Shown here: piece after piece, positions 50,569-58,760 of the stretch | How the letters are laid out: each line of letters begins with the position of its first letter | Numbering within the stretch: the first letter of the stretch is position 1 | NCBI RefSeq assembly: GCF_002843605.1 | Contig: NZ_CP025263.1 | Span: 4,493,501-4,557,500, forward strand | Source of the DNA: Pseudomonas sp. S09G 359 | GTDB taxonomy: Bacteria > Pseudomonadota > Gammaproteobacteria > Pseudomonadales > Pseudomonadaceae | Direction: 5' to 3' | DNA length: 64,000 nucleotides | The notes under the pieces: generated by a model | Told to the model about the DNA's origin: nothing | The model's database searches: none | The model's input: the letters and a program-made list of their open reading frames with translations, nothing else | Program-made: the position numbers and the translations under genes

Positions 50569-50996
50569 GGCAGCGCCTTGGACTGCACGCTGCCGGTCAG
50601 CCAGCCAATATCGATGCGCCAGCGCCGGCTGCCGTTGGCCAACAGCAGATTGCCACCGGTGGAACTGCCATCGGCGTAGAACTCCACCGCCGAGCCGACG
50701 TTTTCGGCCGTGTGCAGGGTGACTTGCAGGTCGGCCGGCCAGTGTTTTTTCGGGCGGCCCGGGGCCTGGAAGCTGAGGCTGCCCAGATCGAACAGTGTGC
50801 TTTGCGTGGTGCCGCTGACAATCGCCCGCGCCCGCGTGCTGCGCAACGCCTCGACCATCTGCCCGACCGCCTGGCGCTCTTTGGCGGCGCGCAGGCCTTG
50901 TTGCAGGCCAAAACCCACCAAGCCGGCGGCGATGCTGATCAAGACGATCACCACCAGCATTTCCAGCAAGGTAAAACCACGTTGGGCGTTGGCCAT
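50565..50996 (-). CDS. gspH: type II secretion minor pseudopilin GspH
   Basis: Pseudopilin of 143 residues. Prepilin motif NAQRGFTLLEMLVVIVLISI, then VEALRSTRARAIVSGTTQST, the segment characteristic of GspH/FimT. It starts nine bases after gspG. Confidence 0.87.
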   Translation of the reverse strand: MANAQRGFTLLEMLVVIVLISIAAGLVGFGLQQGLRAAKERQAVGQMVEALRSTRARAIVSGTTQSTLFDLGSLSFQAPGRPKKHWPADLQVTLHTAENVGSAVEFYADGSSTGGNLLLANGSRRWRIDIGWLTGSVQSKALP

Positions 50997-51005
50997 GGTC
51001 AGGGG

Positions 51006-51431
51006 TTATTCCCAGTTGCCCAGGTCGGCGCTGTAGCCTTCGCCGCCGGGTTGGCCGTCCTGACCGTAGAAGATCAGGTCGAACGCGCCGTGCTCGCCGG
51101 GGAAGCGATAGCCAAAGGCATGGCCGAACGGGTCCTTGAGATCCGACGGCTTGGCGTACGGCCCGGCCCAGCCGGCGGTATTACCCGGTTTGTCGACCAG
51201 TTGCTGCAGGGACTTTGGCGGCGAGCCGACGTCCAGGCCGTAGCTTTCGATTTTCATGCTCAGGCTGGCCAGTTGCGCCTTGCCCGCGCCGTACTTGCCC
51301 TTGTCGACATTGCCGCCGACCTGGCGCACCACGATGGTCGCGACGATGCCCAGCAGCACGATCACGGCGAGCATTTCCAGCAGGGTAAAACCGCCCTGGC
51401 GGCGGGCGGACTTGAATCGGGTATGGCGCAT
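51006..51431 (-). CDS. gspG: type II secretion major pseudopilin GspG
   Basis: Major pseudopilin of 141 residues. Prepilin motif RRQGGFTLLEMLAVIVLLGI; body with LDVGSPPKSLQQLVDKPGNT, the conserved DPFGHAFGYRFPGEHGAFDL and calcium-loop end YSADLGNWE. Prepilin peptidase is not encoded in the operon, so PilD of the type IV pilus system must process it. Confidence 0.92.
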   Translation of the reverse strand: MRHTRFKSARRQGGFTLLEMLAVIVLLGIVATIVVRQVGGNVDKGKYGAGKAQLASLSMKIESYGLDVGSPPKSLQQLVDKPGNTAGWAGPYAKPSDLKDPFGHAFGYRFPGEHGAFDLIFYGQDGQPGGEGYSADLGNWE

Positions 51432-51451
51432 CAGCTTGCTTCCTTAAGGGT

Positions 51452-52654
51452 TCATATATTGCTGGTGAGGCTCATCAGCGGCAGCATGATCGCGAGCATG
51501 ATCACCGCCACCAGCACTGCCATGACCACGGTCAGCGACGGCACCAGCGCGGCAAGCAGGCGGTCAATGCCGCGCTTGGCCTCGACGTCGAACACATCGG
51601 CGACCTTGAGCAGCATGCTGTCGAGTTCGCCGGCCTGTTCGCCGACTTCAATCATTTGCAGCGCCAGGTCAGGCAGCAACGGTTGCGCCCCAAAGGCGCT
51701 GGCCAGGGTGCCGCCGCCCTTGACGGATTCGGCGGCCTGGGCGACTTGCGCTTGCAGCGCGCGGTTGGTGCAGACCTGCCGCGCGATCACCAGCGCTTGC
51801 AGCAGCGCCACGCCGTTGCTCAGCAAGGTGCCGAGGGTACGCGTCAACCGCGCCGCTTCGACCCGCTGCAGCAGCGGGCCGATCACTCGAATGCCCAACA
51901 CGCGGCGGTCGTAACGTTCACGGCGCTGCGGATCACGCAGGCGTGCGGCCAGCGTCCAGACCATCACGATCAACCCGGCAAACACGGCCAGGCCGTAGGC
52001 ACCAAGAAACTGGCCGAGCCCGAGGATCACTTCGGTGATCAGCGGGATGGGCACGCCCAGATCCTTGAAGATCGGTACGAACTGCGGCACCACATAGGCC
52101 AGCAGCAGCGCCAGCGAGCCGAGCACGCCGACCACCAGAAAGGCTGGATAGATCAGCGCGTTGATCACTTCGCCGCGCAGTAATTGGCTGCGCTCCAGGT
52201 AGTCACTGAGCTGGCGCAGGGTGTTTTCCAGGGCGCCGCCCGCCTCGCCTGCACGCACCATGCTCAGGTACAGCGGCGAGAACTGGCTGCCCTCTTCTTC
52301 CAGCGCTTTGGATAACGGCTGGCCGGCTTTTACCTGTTCGCGGATCCGCTCGATCAACGCGCGGGTCTGCGGCTGGCCAGGTTGCTTGAGCAGGATGCCC
52401 AGCGAGCGCTCCAGCGGCTGGCCGGCGCCCAACAGCGTGGCCAGTTGCTGGGTGAAACTGACCAGCGCCGCGCCGTTCAACTGGCCACGCCCAAAAGCAT
52501 TGCGCAGCCCTTGCGCGCCGGCGGCGTCAACCTGCAACACCAGCAACCCGCGCTTGTGCAGCAGGGCGACGGCGGCGTCCTGGTCCTTGGCTTCGAGTGT
52601 GCCGTTTTGCGCGGCGCCCTGGCTGTCGAGGGCGCGGTATTTGAACAGGCTCAC
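51452..52654 (-). CDS. gspF: type II secretion platform protein GspF
   Basis: Inner-membrane protein of 400 residues with two T2SSF domains. The first includes FTQQLATLLGAGQPLERSLG and LYLSMVRAGEAGGALENTLR; the second TLGTLLSNGVALLQALVIAR and LALQMIEVGEQAGELDSMLL. Helices are at about 165-190, 215-240 and the C-terminal 370-393. It overlaps gspE by ATGA. Confidence 0.92.
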   Translation of the reverse strand: MSLFKYRALDSQGAAQNGTLEAKDQDAAVALLHKRGLLVLQVDAAGAQGLRNAFGRGQLNGAALVSFTQQLATLLGAGQPLERSLGILLKQPGQPQTRALIERIREQVKAGQPLSKALEEEGSQFSPLYLSMVRAGEAGGALENTLRQLSDYLERSQLLRGEVINALIYPAFLVVGVLGSLALLLAYVVPQFVPIFKDLGVPIPLITEVILGLGQFLGAYGLAVFAGLIVMVWTLAARLRDPQRRERYDRRVLGIRVIGPLLQRVEAARLTRTLGTLLSNGVALLQALVIARQVCTNRALQAQVAQAAESVKGGGTLASAFGAQPLLPDLALQMIEVGEQAGELDSMLLKVADVFDVEAKRGIDRLLAALVPSLTVVMAVLVAVIMLAIMLPLMSLTSNI

Positions 52655-54381
52655 GCGCCCTCCCCGCGGGTCACGCGCAGTACTTCTTCCAGCGAGGTCA
52701 CGCCGGCGACAGCCTGGCGCAGGCCTTCCTCATGCAAGGTGCGCAGGCCGCCACGGCGGGCGGCGGCTTCCAGGGTGGCGGCGTCGGCCTGGCGCATCAG
52801 CAGGCTGCGCAGTTCTTCATTCATCACCAGCAATTCGGTGATTGCACTGCGGCCGTGGTAACCACCGCCCGGCGCATCGGCACGCGGGCGATAGAGCATG
52901 ATCGGGCGTTGATCGGTAAAGCGATCCAGGCCATGCTCGGCGATCAATTCGGGCGGTGCTGCGAAGGCTTCGCGGGTGGCTGGGTCAAGGCGGCGCACCA
53001 GGCGCTGGGCCAGGATGCCATTCACGGTGGACGCAATCAGGTAGCTCTCCACGCCCATGTCGAGCAGCCGCGTGATACTCGCCGCCGCACTGTTGGTGTG
53101 CAGGGTCGACAGCACCAAGTGGCCGGTCAGGGAGGACTGGATGGCGATGCGGCAGGTTTCCAGGTCACGGATCTCACCGATCATGATCACGTCCGGATCC
53201 TGGCGCACGATCGAGCGCAGCGCACCGGCAAAGTCCAGGCCGATGGCCGGTTTGACCTGGATCTGATTAATCCCCTCAAGCTGATATTCCACCGGGTCTT
53301 CAACCGTGATGATCTTGCGCTCGGCGGTATTGAGCCGTGACAGCGCGGTGTACAGCGTGGTGGTCTTGCCTGAGCCGGTCGGGCCGGTGACCAGCAGAAT
53401 CCCGTGCGGCCGCTCCAGCACTTCAAGGAAGGTTTGCAGGCGTTGGCCGTCGAACCCCAGGCTCTGGAAATCAAACTGCACGGTCTGCCGATCGAGCAGA
53501 CGCATCACCACCGACTCGCCAAAACTGGTGGGCACCGTGGACACCCGCAGGTCGAGTTCCTTGCCCTGGATGCGCAGCATGATCCGCCCGTCCTGGGGCA
53601 GGCGCCGTTCGGCAATGTCCAGCCGCGCCATGATCTTCACCCGCGAAATCACCGCGGCCGACGAGCTCGACGGCGGCGCCTCGGCCTCGTGCAGCACGCC
53701 ATCGATGCGGTAGCGCACCTTGAGCTGGTTTTCGAAGGGTTCGATATGAATGTCCGAGGCGCGATGTTCCACCGCGCGCTGCAGGATCAGGTTGACCAGG
53801 CGAATCACCGGCGCTTCGGAGGCCATGTCCTTGAGGTGTTCAATGTCTTCCAGCGCACCGCTCTGCTCGTCGAGGTTTTCGATCAGCGTGCCCATGGCCG
53901 AGCGACCCTGGCCGTAGTAACGCTCGATCAGGGTTTCGACCTCGTTGCGCGGGCCAACGGCCAGCCACACCGGTACGCCGCAGGCATAGGCCATGGCCTG
54001 GAACGGATAGACCAGCGCCGGGTTCGCTGCCAGCACCCGCAGGCCACCCTGGCTCCAGCCCACGGGCACCACCTGGTAGTGGCGCATAAAGCGCTCGGTC
54101 AACACGGGCAAAGGGTCGAGCAACGGTGGCGCGGCGTCGGCCAACAGCAGCGGAGCGCCGAGCAGGTCAGCCCAGGCGCGGGCCAGTTCGACTTCGGAGA
54201 CCAGCCCCAGACGGGTCAGCAGGCCGAGTAATTCAGTCTCGCCGCCCTCCTGGGACAGGCGCCGGGCGCGCTCCAGGTCCACGGTTTTCAACCCGGCCTG
54301 TTGCATCAGCCACGCGCAGACCTGTTCGGTATCCGGGACGTGCATCTGGCAGGCATCGATGGGCGTTGCGGGACTGTGCAT
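52651..54381 (-). CDS. gspE: type II secretion ATPase GspE
   Basis: Cytosolic hexameric secretion ATPase of 576 residues. N-terminal T2SSE_N domain, then Walker A LLVTGPTGSGKTTTLYTALS near residue 335, Asp box, Walker B DPDVIMIGEIRDLETCRIAI and His box TGHLVLSTLHTNSAAASITR. The C-terminal region between LAQRLVRRLDPATRE and GGYHGRSAITELLVMNEEL, where most GspE proteins carry two CxxC pairs for zinc, contains no cysteine. It is the first gene of the operon. Confidence 0.92.
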   Translation of the reverse strand: MHSPATPIDACQMHVPDTEQVCAWLMQQAGLKTVDLERARRLSQEGGETELLGLLTRLGLVSEVELARAWADLLGAPLLLADAAPPLLDPLPVLTERFMRHYQVVPVGWSQGGLRVLAANPALVYPFQAMAYACGVPVWLAVGPRNEVETLIERYYGQGRSAMGTLIENLDEQSGALEDIEHLKDMASEAPVIRLVNLILQRAVEHRASDIHIEPFENQLKVRYRIDGVLHEAEAPPSSSSAAVISRVKIMARLDIAERRLPQDGRIMLRIQGKELDLRVSTVPTSFGESVVMRLLDRQTVQFDFQSLGFDGQRLQTFLEVLERPHGILLVTGPTGSGKTTTLYTALSRLNTAERKIITVEDPVEYQLEGINQIQVKPAIGLDFAGALRSIVRQDPDVIMIGEIRDLETCRIAIQSSLTGHLVLSTLHTNSAAASITRLLDMGVESYLIASTVNGILAQRLVRRLDPATREAFAAPPELIAEHGLDRFTDQRPIMLYRPRADAPGGGYHGRSAITELLVMNEELRSLLMRQADAATLEAAARRGGLRTLHEEGLRQAVAGVTSLEEVLRVTRGEGA

Positions 54382-54423
54382 GGGTAGCTATCTGAGGGGC
54401 AATGTTCTACAGGACTGTGGGAA

Positions 54424-54461
54424 CCCCTTGTGGGAGGGGGCTTGCCCACTCCCACAAGGGG
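54424..54461. terminator. 13-bp hairpin between the small exported protein gene and gspE
   Basis: CCCCTTGTGGGAG and CTCCCACAAGGGG pair perfectly around a 12-base loop (GGGGCTTGCCCA). The core GTGGGAGGGGGCTTGCCC is a single REP copy to which outer arms are added. No T run, so termination is uncertain. Confidence 0.65.
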
Positions 54462-54475
54462 ACCACGTTTCCAAG

Positions 54476-54700
54476 TTAGTTCGAGGTCTTCGGCGCGGCC
54501 TGGCTGCCATTCAACGGTCGGCCACCCTTGGTGGTTTCGGCTTTCTGCTTTTTCGCGGCCTTGGCGTCGTGGGTCTGGGTCAACACGGTGGAATCGGTAG
54601 CACCCGACGTCGCATCGGCGTCGGTGGATTCAGCCGCCATGGCTGCGCCACTCAATGCAACGCCCAGCACGAGGCCGGCACCCAACAGGGACATTTTCAT
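54476..54700 (-). CDS. small exported protein, unknown
   Basis: Protein of 74 residues: Sec signal peptide MKMSLLGAGLVLGVALSGAA then MAAES, and a mature part of about 50 residues rich in Thr, Asp, Ala and Lys (DAKAAKKQKAETTKGG) without cysteine. The ATG at 54700 has GGAG seven bases upstream, better than the in-frame ATG at 54718. It precedes the gspE gene on the same strand, 94 bases away with a hairpin between. Function not recognised; similar small alanine-rich exported proteins are common in Pseudomonas. Confidence 0.65.
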   Translation of the reverse strand: MKMSLLGAGLVLGVALSGAAMAAESTDADATSGATDSTVLTQTHDAKAAKKQKAETTKGGRPLNGSQAAPKTSN

Positions 54701-55209
54701 AAAGATTCTCCAGTTCAAAAACAGCGTACTGCTCAGATGGCGCCTTGAATTCGATCAAGACCCTACACCAAAGCGTTGTGTATGACAGCTTGTATAAAAC
54801 ATGGCCTTTTAGAACTACCGAGCAAAGCCACTAGTTCGCCATGCCGCCATATATTTTCTTAAACCAATCGACTGGTAGGTTTAGCCTTAGTTCCAAAACG
54901 TAATGAAATATTTCTAATTTCACGCAAAAATTAGCTTTTGTTTGACTTATAACCGCAAGAATTGCCTTAATTATGCGGTTTTTGCGGTTCAAAACGCCAT
55001 CGCGTGATGCCACTTAGACACTATTCATAACAACAAAAAATACAATTATTAAACTTTTAATACTGCGAAATCCGCCAAGTAGTTGCAATTAGCCATCGGT
55101 TAAAAATTGCGATCAAGGCGAACTATTGCCCGTAAAAAAGTGACGAGCGTGTTGTGTGATGCGCGCGTTTTGGCGCCCTATTTTGATTAACAGTTGTCGG
55201 AGAAACCCC
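54701..55209. other. AT-rich divergent intergenic region
   Basis: 509 bases, clearly poorer in G and C than the rest. It holds promoters for the small exported protein (minus) and the beta-glucosidase (plus). Seen: TTGACT at 54942 with CTTAAT 18 bases later as a weak plus-strand promoter candidate, and inverted repeats AACCGCAA (54951-54958) and TTGCGGTT (54982-54989), which flank that -10 position. A 60-codon open frame at 54831-55013 has no coding character. Confidence 0.5.
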
Positions 55210-57960
55210 ATGAACAAACGCAAGATAATCGGTGCGCAGTCGGCATTTGCCCTGCTGGCACTGGCCGTGTCCCAGGTGCACGCGGCCACCAGCCCGGCCC
55301 TGGATGAAGGCCGGGTGAGCCGCGCAGAAAAGGCTGCGGACAAAACCCTGGCGAAGATGACCATGGAAGAAAAACTCGCCTACATCGGCGGCACCGGCGG
55401 TTGGGACGTCAAGCCACTGACCCAGTACGGCATCCCGCAGATCCACGGTGCCGATGGCGGCGTCGGCGTGCGCTACACCAGTGAAGGCAACGCGCAGGGC
55501 GTGGTGTACCCGTCAGGGCCGAACCTGGCAGCCAGCTGGAACCCGCGTCGCGCCATCGACCTGGGCCGTGCCCTGGGCTATGACACCGCCAGTGGCGGTT
55601 ATCAGTTCGTCACCGGCCCCGGCGTGAACCTGTATCGCATGCCGTACAGCGGCCGTGCGTTCGAGTATTTGTCCGGTGAAGACCCCTTCCTCGGCGCCAG
55701 CCTGGGGCCTGCGGTCATCAACGGCATTCAGTCGCGCGGGGTGTGGGCCAACGCCAAGCATTTCGCCGCCAACGACCAGGAAAGCAACCGCTTCCACCTC
55801 AACGAAACCATCAGCGAGCGCGTGCTGCGCGAGATGACCTTGCCGCCTTTCGAGTCCGCCTCGAAGAACAGCAAAGTCGCAATGATGATGTGCGCGTTCC
55901 AGAAGGTGAACGGCGAGTTCGCGTGCCAGAACAAGCACCTGATGCGCGACATCCTGAAGACCGAATGGGGCTATCCAGGCTTCGTCCAGAGCGACTACAA
56001 CGCGGTGGTCGACGGCTTGCCGGCGGCACAGGCGGGCACGGACCTGGACATGATGGGCTACCAGATGAACAGCACCGTCCTCAAGCCGTACCTGGACAGT
56101 GGCGAGCTGAGCAGCGCGACCATCGATGACAAGGTGCGCCGCATCCTCAAGCAGATCTACCTGTACAAGTTCGACAGCAAAGCCCCGCTGACCAGCCACA
56201 ACATGAACAGCGCCACCAGCAACCGCACGGCGCTGAATGCCGCTCGCGAAGGCATCGTGCTGCTGAAAAACCACAACAGCCTGCTGCCGCTGGACGCGAA
56301 GAAGGTCAAGCGCATCGCCGTGGTCGGCACCCTGGCCAAGTACGCGCCGCCGACCGGTTTCGGCAGCGCCAACGTCATGGCTGCCAACTACATCAGCGAG
56401 CTGAGCGGCCTGCAGCAACTGGCGCCGGGCGCCAAGGTCGAGTTCATCGACGGGCTGTCGCTGGACCCGGCCACCTCCAGCTGGACCCATGCCGACAGCA
56501 ATGGCAACAGCGTCAAAGGCCTGAAGACCGAGTTCTTCAGCAACACCAACTGGTCCGGTGACCCGGCTGCCAGCCGTACCGATACGCATGTCGACCTCGA
56601 CTGGTCCACCGACAGCCTGCCGGTGAACGGCGATACCGCCGCCACGTCGATTCGCTACAGCGGCCAGATCACCCCGACCGTCAGCGGCGAACAGGTGTTC
56701 AAGATCCGCGCCGACGGTGCGGTGCGCCTCTACGTCAACGGCAAGAAAGTCCTCGACAACGGCGACGGCAAGCCGCTGCCGAACAACAGCATTCCGCCGA
56801 CCATCCCGGTGTTCGCCAAGGTCAATCTTGAAGCCGGCAAACCGGTCGACATCAAGCTGGAATATTCGCGCCGCAACGGCTACCTCTCCACCATGGGCGG
56901 CCTGGTTGGCGTGCAGATGAGCTGGGCGTCGTTGGTTGCGCCACAGGACCTGGCCGAGTACGACGCCGTACTGGTGGCAGCCGGCAACAGCAATGAATAC
57001 GAAGGCGAAGGCTTCGACCACAGCTTCGACCTGCCGGAATACCAGAATCTGCTGATCCAGAGCATCGCGAAGGTCAACCCGAACACCGTGGTCACGCTGC
57101 ACGGCGGCACGGGCTTGAAGATGAGCGACTGGATCGACCAGGTGCCGGCCGCACTGCACGCGTTCTACCCTGGGCAGAACGGCGGCCAGGCGCTGGCGGA
57201 GATCCTGCTGGGCAAGGTCAACCCGTCGGCCAAGCTGCCGATCAGCATCGAGCGCAACATCGAAGACAACCCGATCTACGCGACTTTCCCCAAGTTCGAC
57301 AATCAGGAAACCCTGAGCGAGATGAGCTACAAGGACGACCTGTTCCTGGGCTATCGCGGCTACGAGAAGAAGGGCATCAAGCCGCTGTATCCGTTCGGCT
57401 ATGGCTTGTCGTACACCACCTTCGGCTACAGCAACATCAGCGTCAGCCCTGGCGTGGCAGTGGCCGGTGCGCCGATCAAGGTGTCGTTCGATCTGGCCAA
57501 CACCGGCAAGGTCGCAGGTGCCGAAGTCGCCGAGCTGTACGTGGGCCAGAACAACCCGAAAGTCGAACGCGCGATCAAGGAGCTCAAGGGCTACAAGAAA
57601 GTGTTCCTCAAGCCTGGCGAGAGCAAGCGCGTGACCATTGAGCTCAATGATCGCTCGCTGGCCTACTACGATGTGGCCAGCAAGCAGTGGGTGGTGGATG
57701 CCGACAGCTTCAACCTGTCGGTGGGCGCTTCGTCCCAGGACATCCGCCTGAACGCCAAGCTGGTCAACCCGTTCCGCCAGGAACTGTCGACCACCACCAG
57801 CAACCCGCTGCCGCGCTCTGCGCTGAACTCGACACTGCGTGAATCGACGGTTAAAACCGGCGGGGTGCTGCATCAGAATGAAGGTGACAGCGGCACCAGC
57901 GACGGTGATGGCTACGACATGAGCGATGACAGCACCCAGGGCAGTGCTGCCGGTAACTAA
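55210..57960 (+). CDS. secreted glycoside hydrolase family 3 beta-glucosidase with PA14 insert
   Basis: Protein of 916 residues. Sec signal peptide (SAFALLALAVSQVHA, cleavage near residue 25); GH3 N-terminal barrel with YGIPQIHGADGGVGVRYTSE, AKHFAANDQESNRFHLNETI and nucleophile Asp262 in GFVQSDYNAVVDG; GH3 C-terminal domain interrupted by a PA14 domain at about residues 435-580 (LKTEFFSNTNWSGDP, ADGAVRLYVNGKKVL); acid/base Glu near 598-600 in NSNEYEGEGFDH; fibronectin III-like domain (LYVGQNNPKVERAIKELKGY). The last 55 residues are a Ser/Asp/Gly-rich tail not typical of the family. Expected to release glucose or xylose from beta-glucosides outside the cytoplasm, possibly as a T2SS client. Confidence 0.9.
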   Translation: MNKRKIIGAQSAFALLALAVSQVHAATSPALDEGRVSRAEKAADKTLAKMTMEEKLAYIGGTGGWDVKPLTQYGIPQIHGADGGVGVRYTSEGNAQGVVYPSGPNLAASWNPRRAIDLGRALGYDTASGGYQFVTGPGVNLYRMPYSGRAFEYLSGEDPFLGASLGPAVINGIQSRGVWANAKHFAANDQESNRFHLNETISERVLREMTLPPFESASKNSKVAMMMCAFQKVNGEFACQNKHLMRDILKTEWGYPGFVQSDYNAVVDGLPAAQAGTDLDMMGYQMNSTVLKPYLDSGELSSATIDDKVRRILKQIYLYKFDSKAPLTSHNMNSATSNRTALNAAREGIVLLKNHNSLLPLDAKKVKRIAVVGTLAKYAPPTGFGSANVMAANYISELSGLQQLAPGAKVEFIDGLSLDPATSSWTHADSNGNSVKGLKTEFFSNTNWSGDPAASRTDTHVDLDWSTDSLPVNGDTAATSIRYSGQITPTVSGEQVFKIRADGAVRLYVNGKKVLDNGDGKPLPNNSIPPTIPVFAKVNLEAGKPVDIKLEYSRRNGYLSTMGGLVGVQMSWASLVAPQDLAEYDAVLVAAGNSNEYEGEGFDHSFDLPEYQNLLIQSIAKVNPNTVVTLHGGTGLKMSDWIDQVPAALHAFYPGQNGGQALAEILLGKVNPSAKLPISIERNIEDNPIYATFPKFDNQETLSEMSYKDDLFLGYRGYEKKGIKPLYPFGYGLSYTTFGYSNISVSPGVAVAGAPIKVSFDLANTGKVAGAEVAELYVGQNNPKVERAIKELKGYKKVFLKPGESKRVTIELNDRSLAYYDVASKQWVVDADSFNLSVGASSQDIRLNAKLVNPFRQELSTTTSNPLPRSALNSTLRESTVKTGGVLHQNEGDSGTSDGDGYDMSDDSTQGSAAGN

Positions 57961-57976
57961 GGCGCACGCGGTCTAG

Positions 57977-58066
57977 TGTGGGAGCGGGCTTGCTCGCGAA
58001 GGCGCTGTTTCAGTCACTGCAGGTGCTGGCTGAACCACCGCTTTCGCGAGCAAGCCCGCTCCCACA
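57977..58066. repeat. REP doublet, second sequence type
   Basis: TGTGGGAGCGGGCTTGCTCG and the inverted CGAGCAAGCCCGCTCCCACA, 45 bases apart. It lies between the convergent beta-glucosidase and TetR genes and probably serves as a transcription end for both. Confidence 0.87.
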
Positions 58067-58083
58067 TTTGACCGTGTCAGGCC

Positions 58084-58698
58084 TTAGACCCTGATCGCCG
58101 CATCAACCCGCGCGATGTAGGTATCGAACCGCGCCACCAGGTCCACCTGCTCCGGAAAACGCAGCCACTGGATCTGCAGGCCATCCATCATGGCCAGGAT
58201 TTCTTCCACCAGCCCGGCAATGTCGACGTCGCTGCGCACCTCCCCCGCCGCCACCAGGTCGGCAAACTGCCCCTGTAAACGACGTTGTATCCCCGCATAG
58301 CGCTCCTGGAACCAGGCCCACGCCGGTTGCGTATCGAGCAGGCTTTCCGCATTCAAAATAGTGAACGCGCGCACCACGCCGGGCGCGGTGGCATTCGAGC
58401 GGTTGATCGCGCGCAGGCTGCCGAGCAACCCGGACAACGACTTCTCGGCGCGGACTTCATCGGCAATGCGTTGGTTGGCTTCGTCACGACGTTGCAGCAC
58501 GCCCATCAACAACGAAATCTTGCTGGGGAAGTGATGCAGCAGGCCGGCCACGGAGATGCCGACAATCGCCGCCACCTGGGCCACGGAGGCGCCGCTGTAG
58601 CCTTCCAGAGAGAACACCTGCAAGGCCGCGTCCAGCAGCTCTTCGCGGCGTTTTTCACCCTTGGGTGCGCGGCGGGTTTTGGGGGCTGGTTCGGTCAT
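58084..58698 (-). CDS. TetR family transcriptional regulator
   Basis: Regulator of 204 residues. N-terminal helix-turn-helix REELLDAALQVFSLEGYSGA followed by VAQVAAIVGISVAGLLHHFP and SKISLLMGVLQRRDEA; the C-terminal ligand domain ends QIQWLRFPEQVDLVARFDTY. The target is not evident. It lies next to the convergent beta-glucosidase and 62 bases downstream of the LacI gene on the same strand, so it may be read through from that promoter. Confidence 0.87.
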   Translation of the reverse strand: MTEPAPKTRRAPKGEKRREELLDAALQVFSLEGYSGASVAQVAAIVGISVAGLLHHFPSKISLLMGVLQRRDEANQRIADEVRAEKSLSGLLGSLRAINRSNATAPGVVRAFTILNAESLLDTQPAWAWFQERYAGIQRRLQGQFADLVAAGEVRSDVDIAGLVEEILAMMDGLQIQWLRFPEQVDLVARFDTYIARVDAAIRV

Positions 58699-58760
58699 GG
58701 GAACATCCTTGTGGGCAGGCTTGCACCGTATCCAAATTGCCCCCGGGCCGCAAATAAAGC

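Noticed and set aside
54831-55013. 60-codon minus-strand frame in the AT-rich intergenic region
   Set aside because: No ribosome binding site at the start, no recognisable feature, and the codon use differs from every gene around.
55513-57873. 786-codon minus-strand open frame opposite the beta-glucosidase
   Set aside because: Same effect of high GC; no recognisable motif and the GH3 enzyme on the plus strand is unmistakable.
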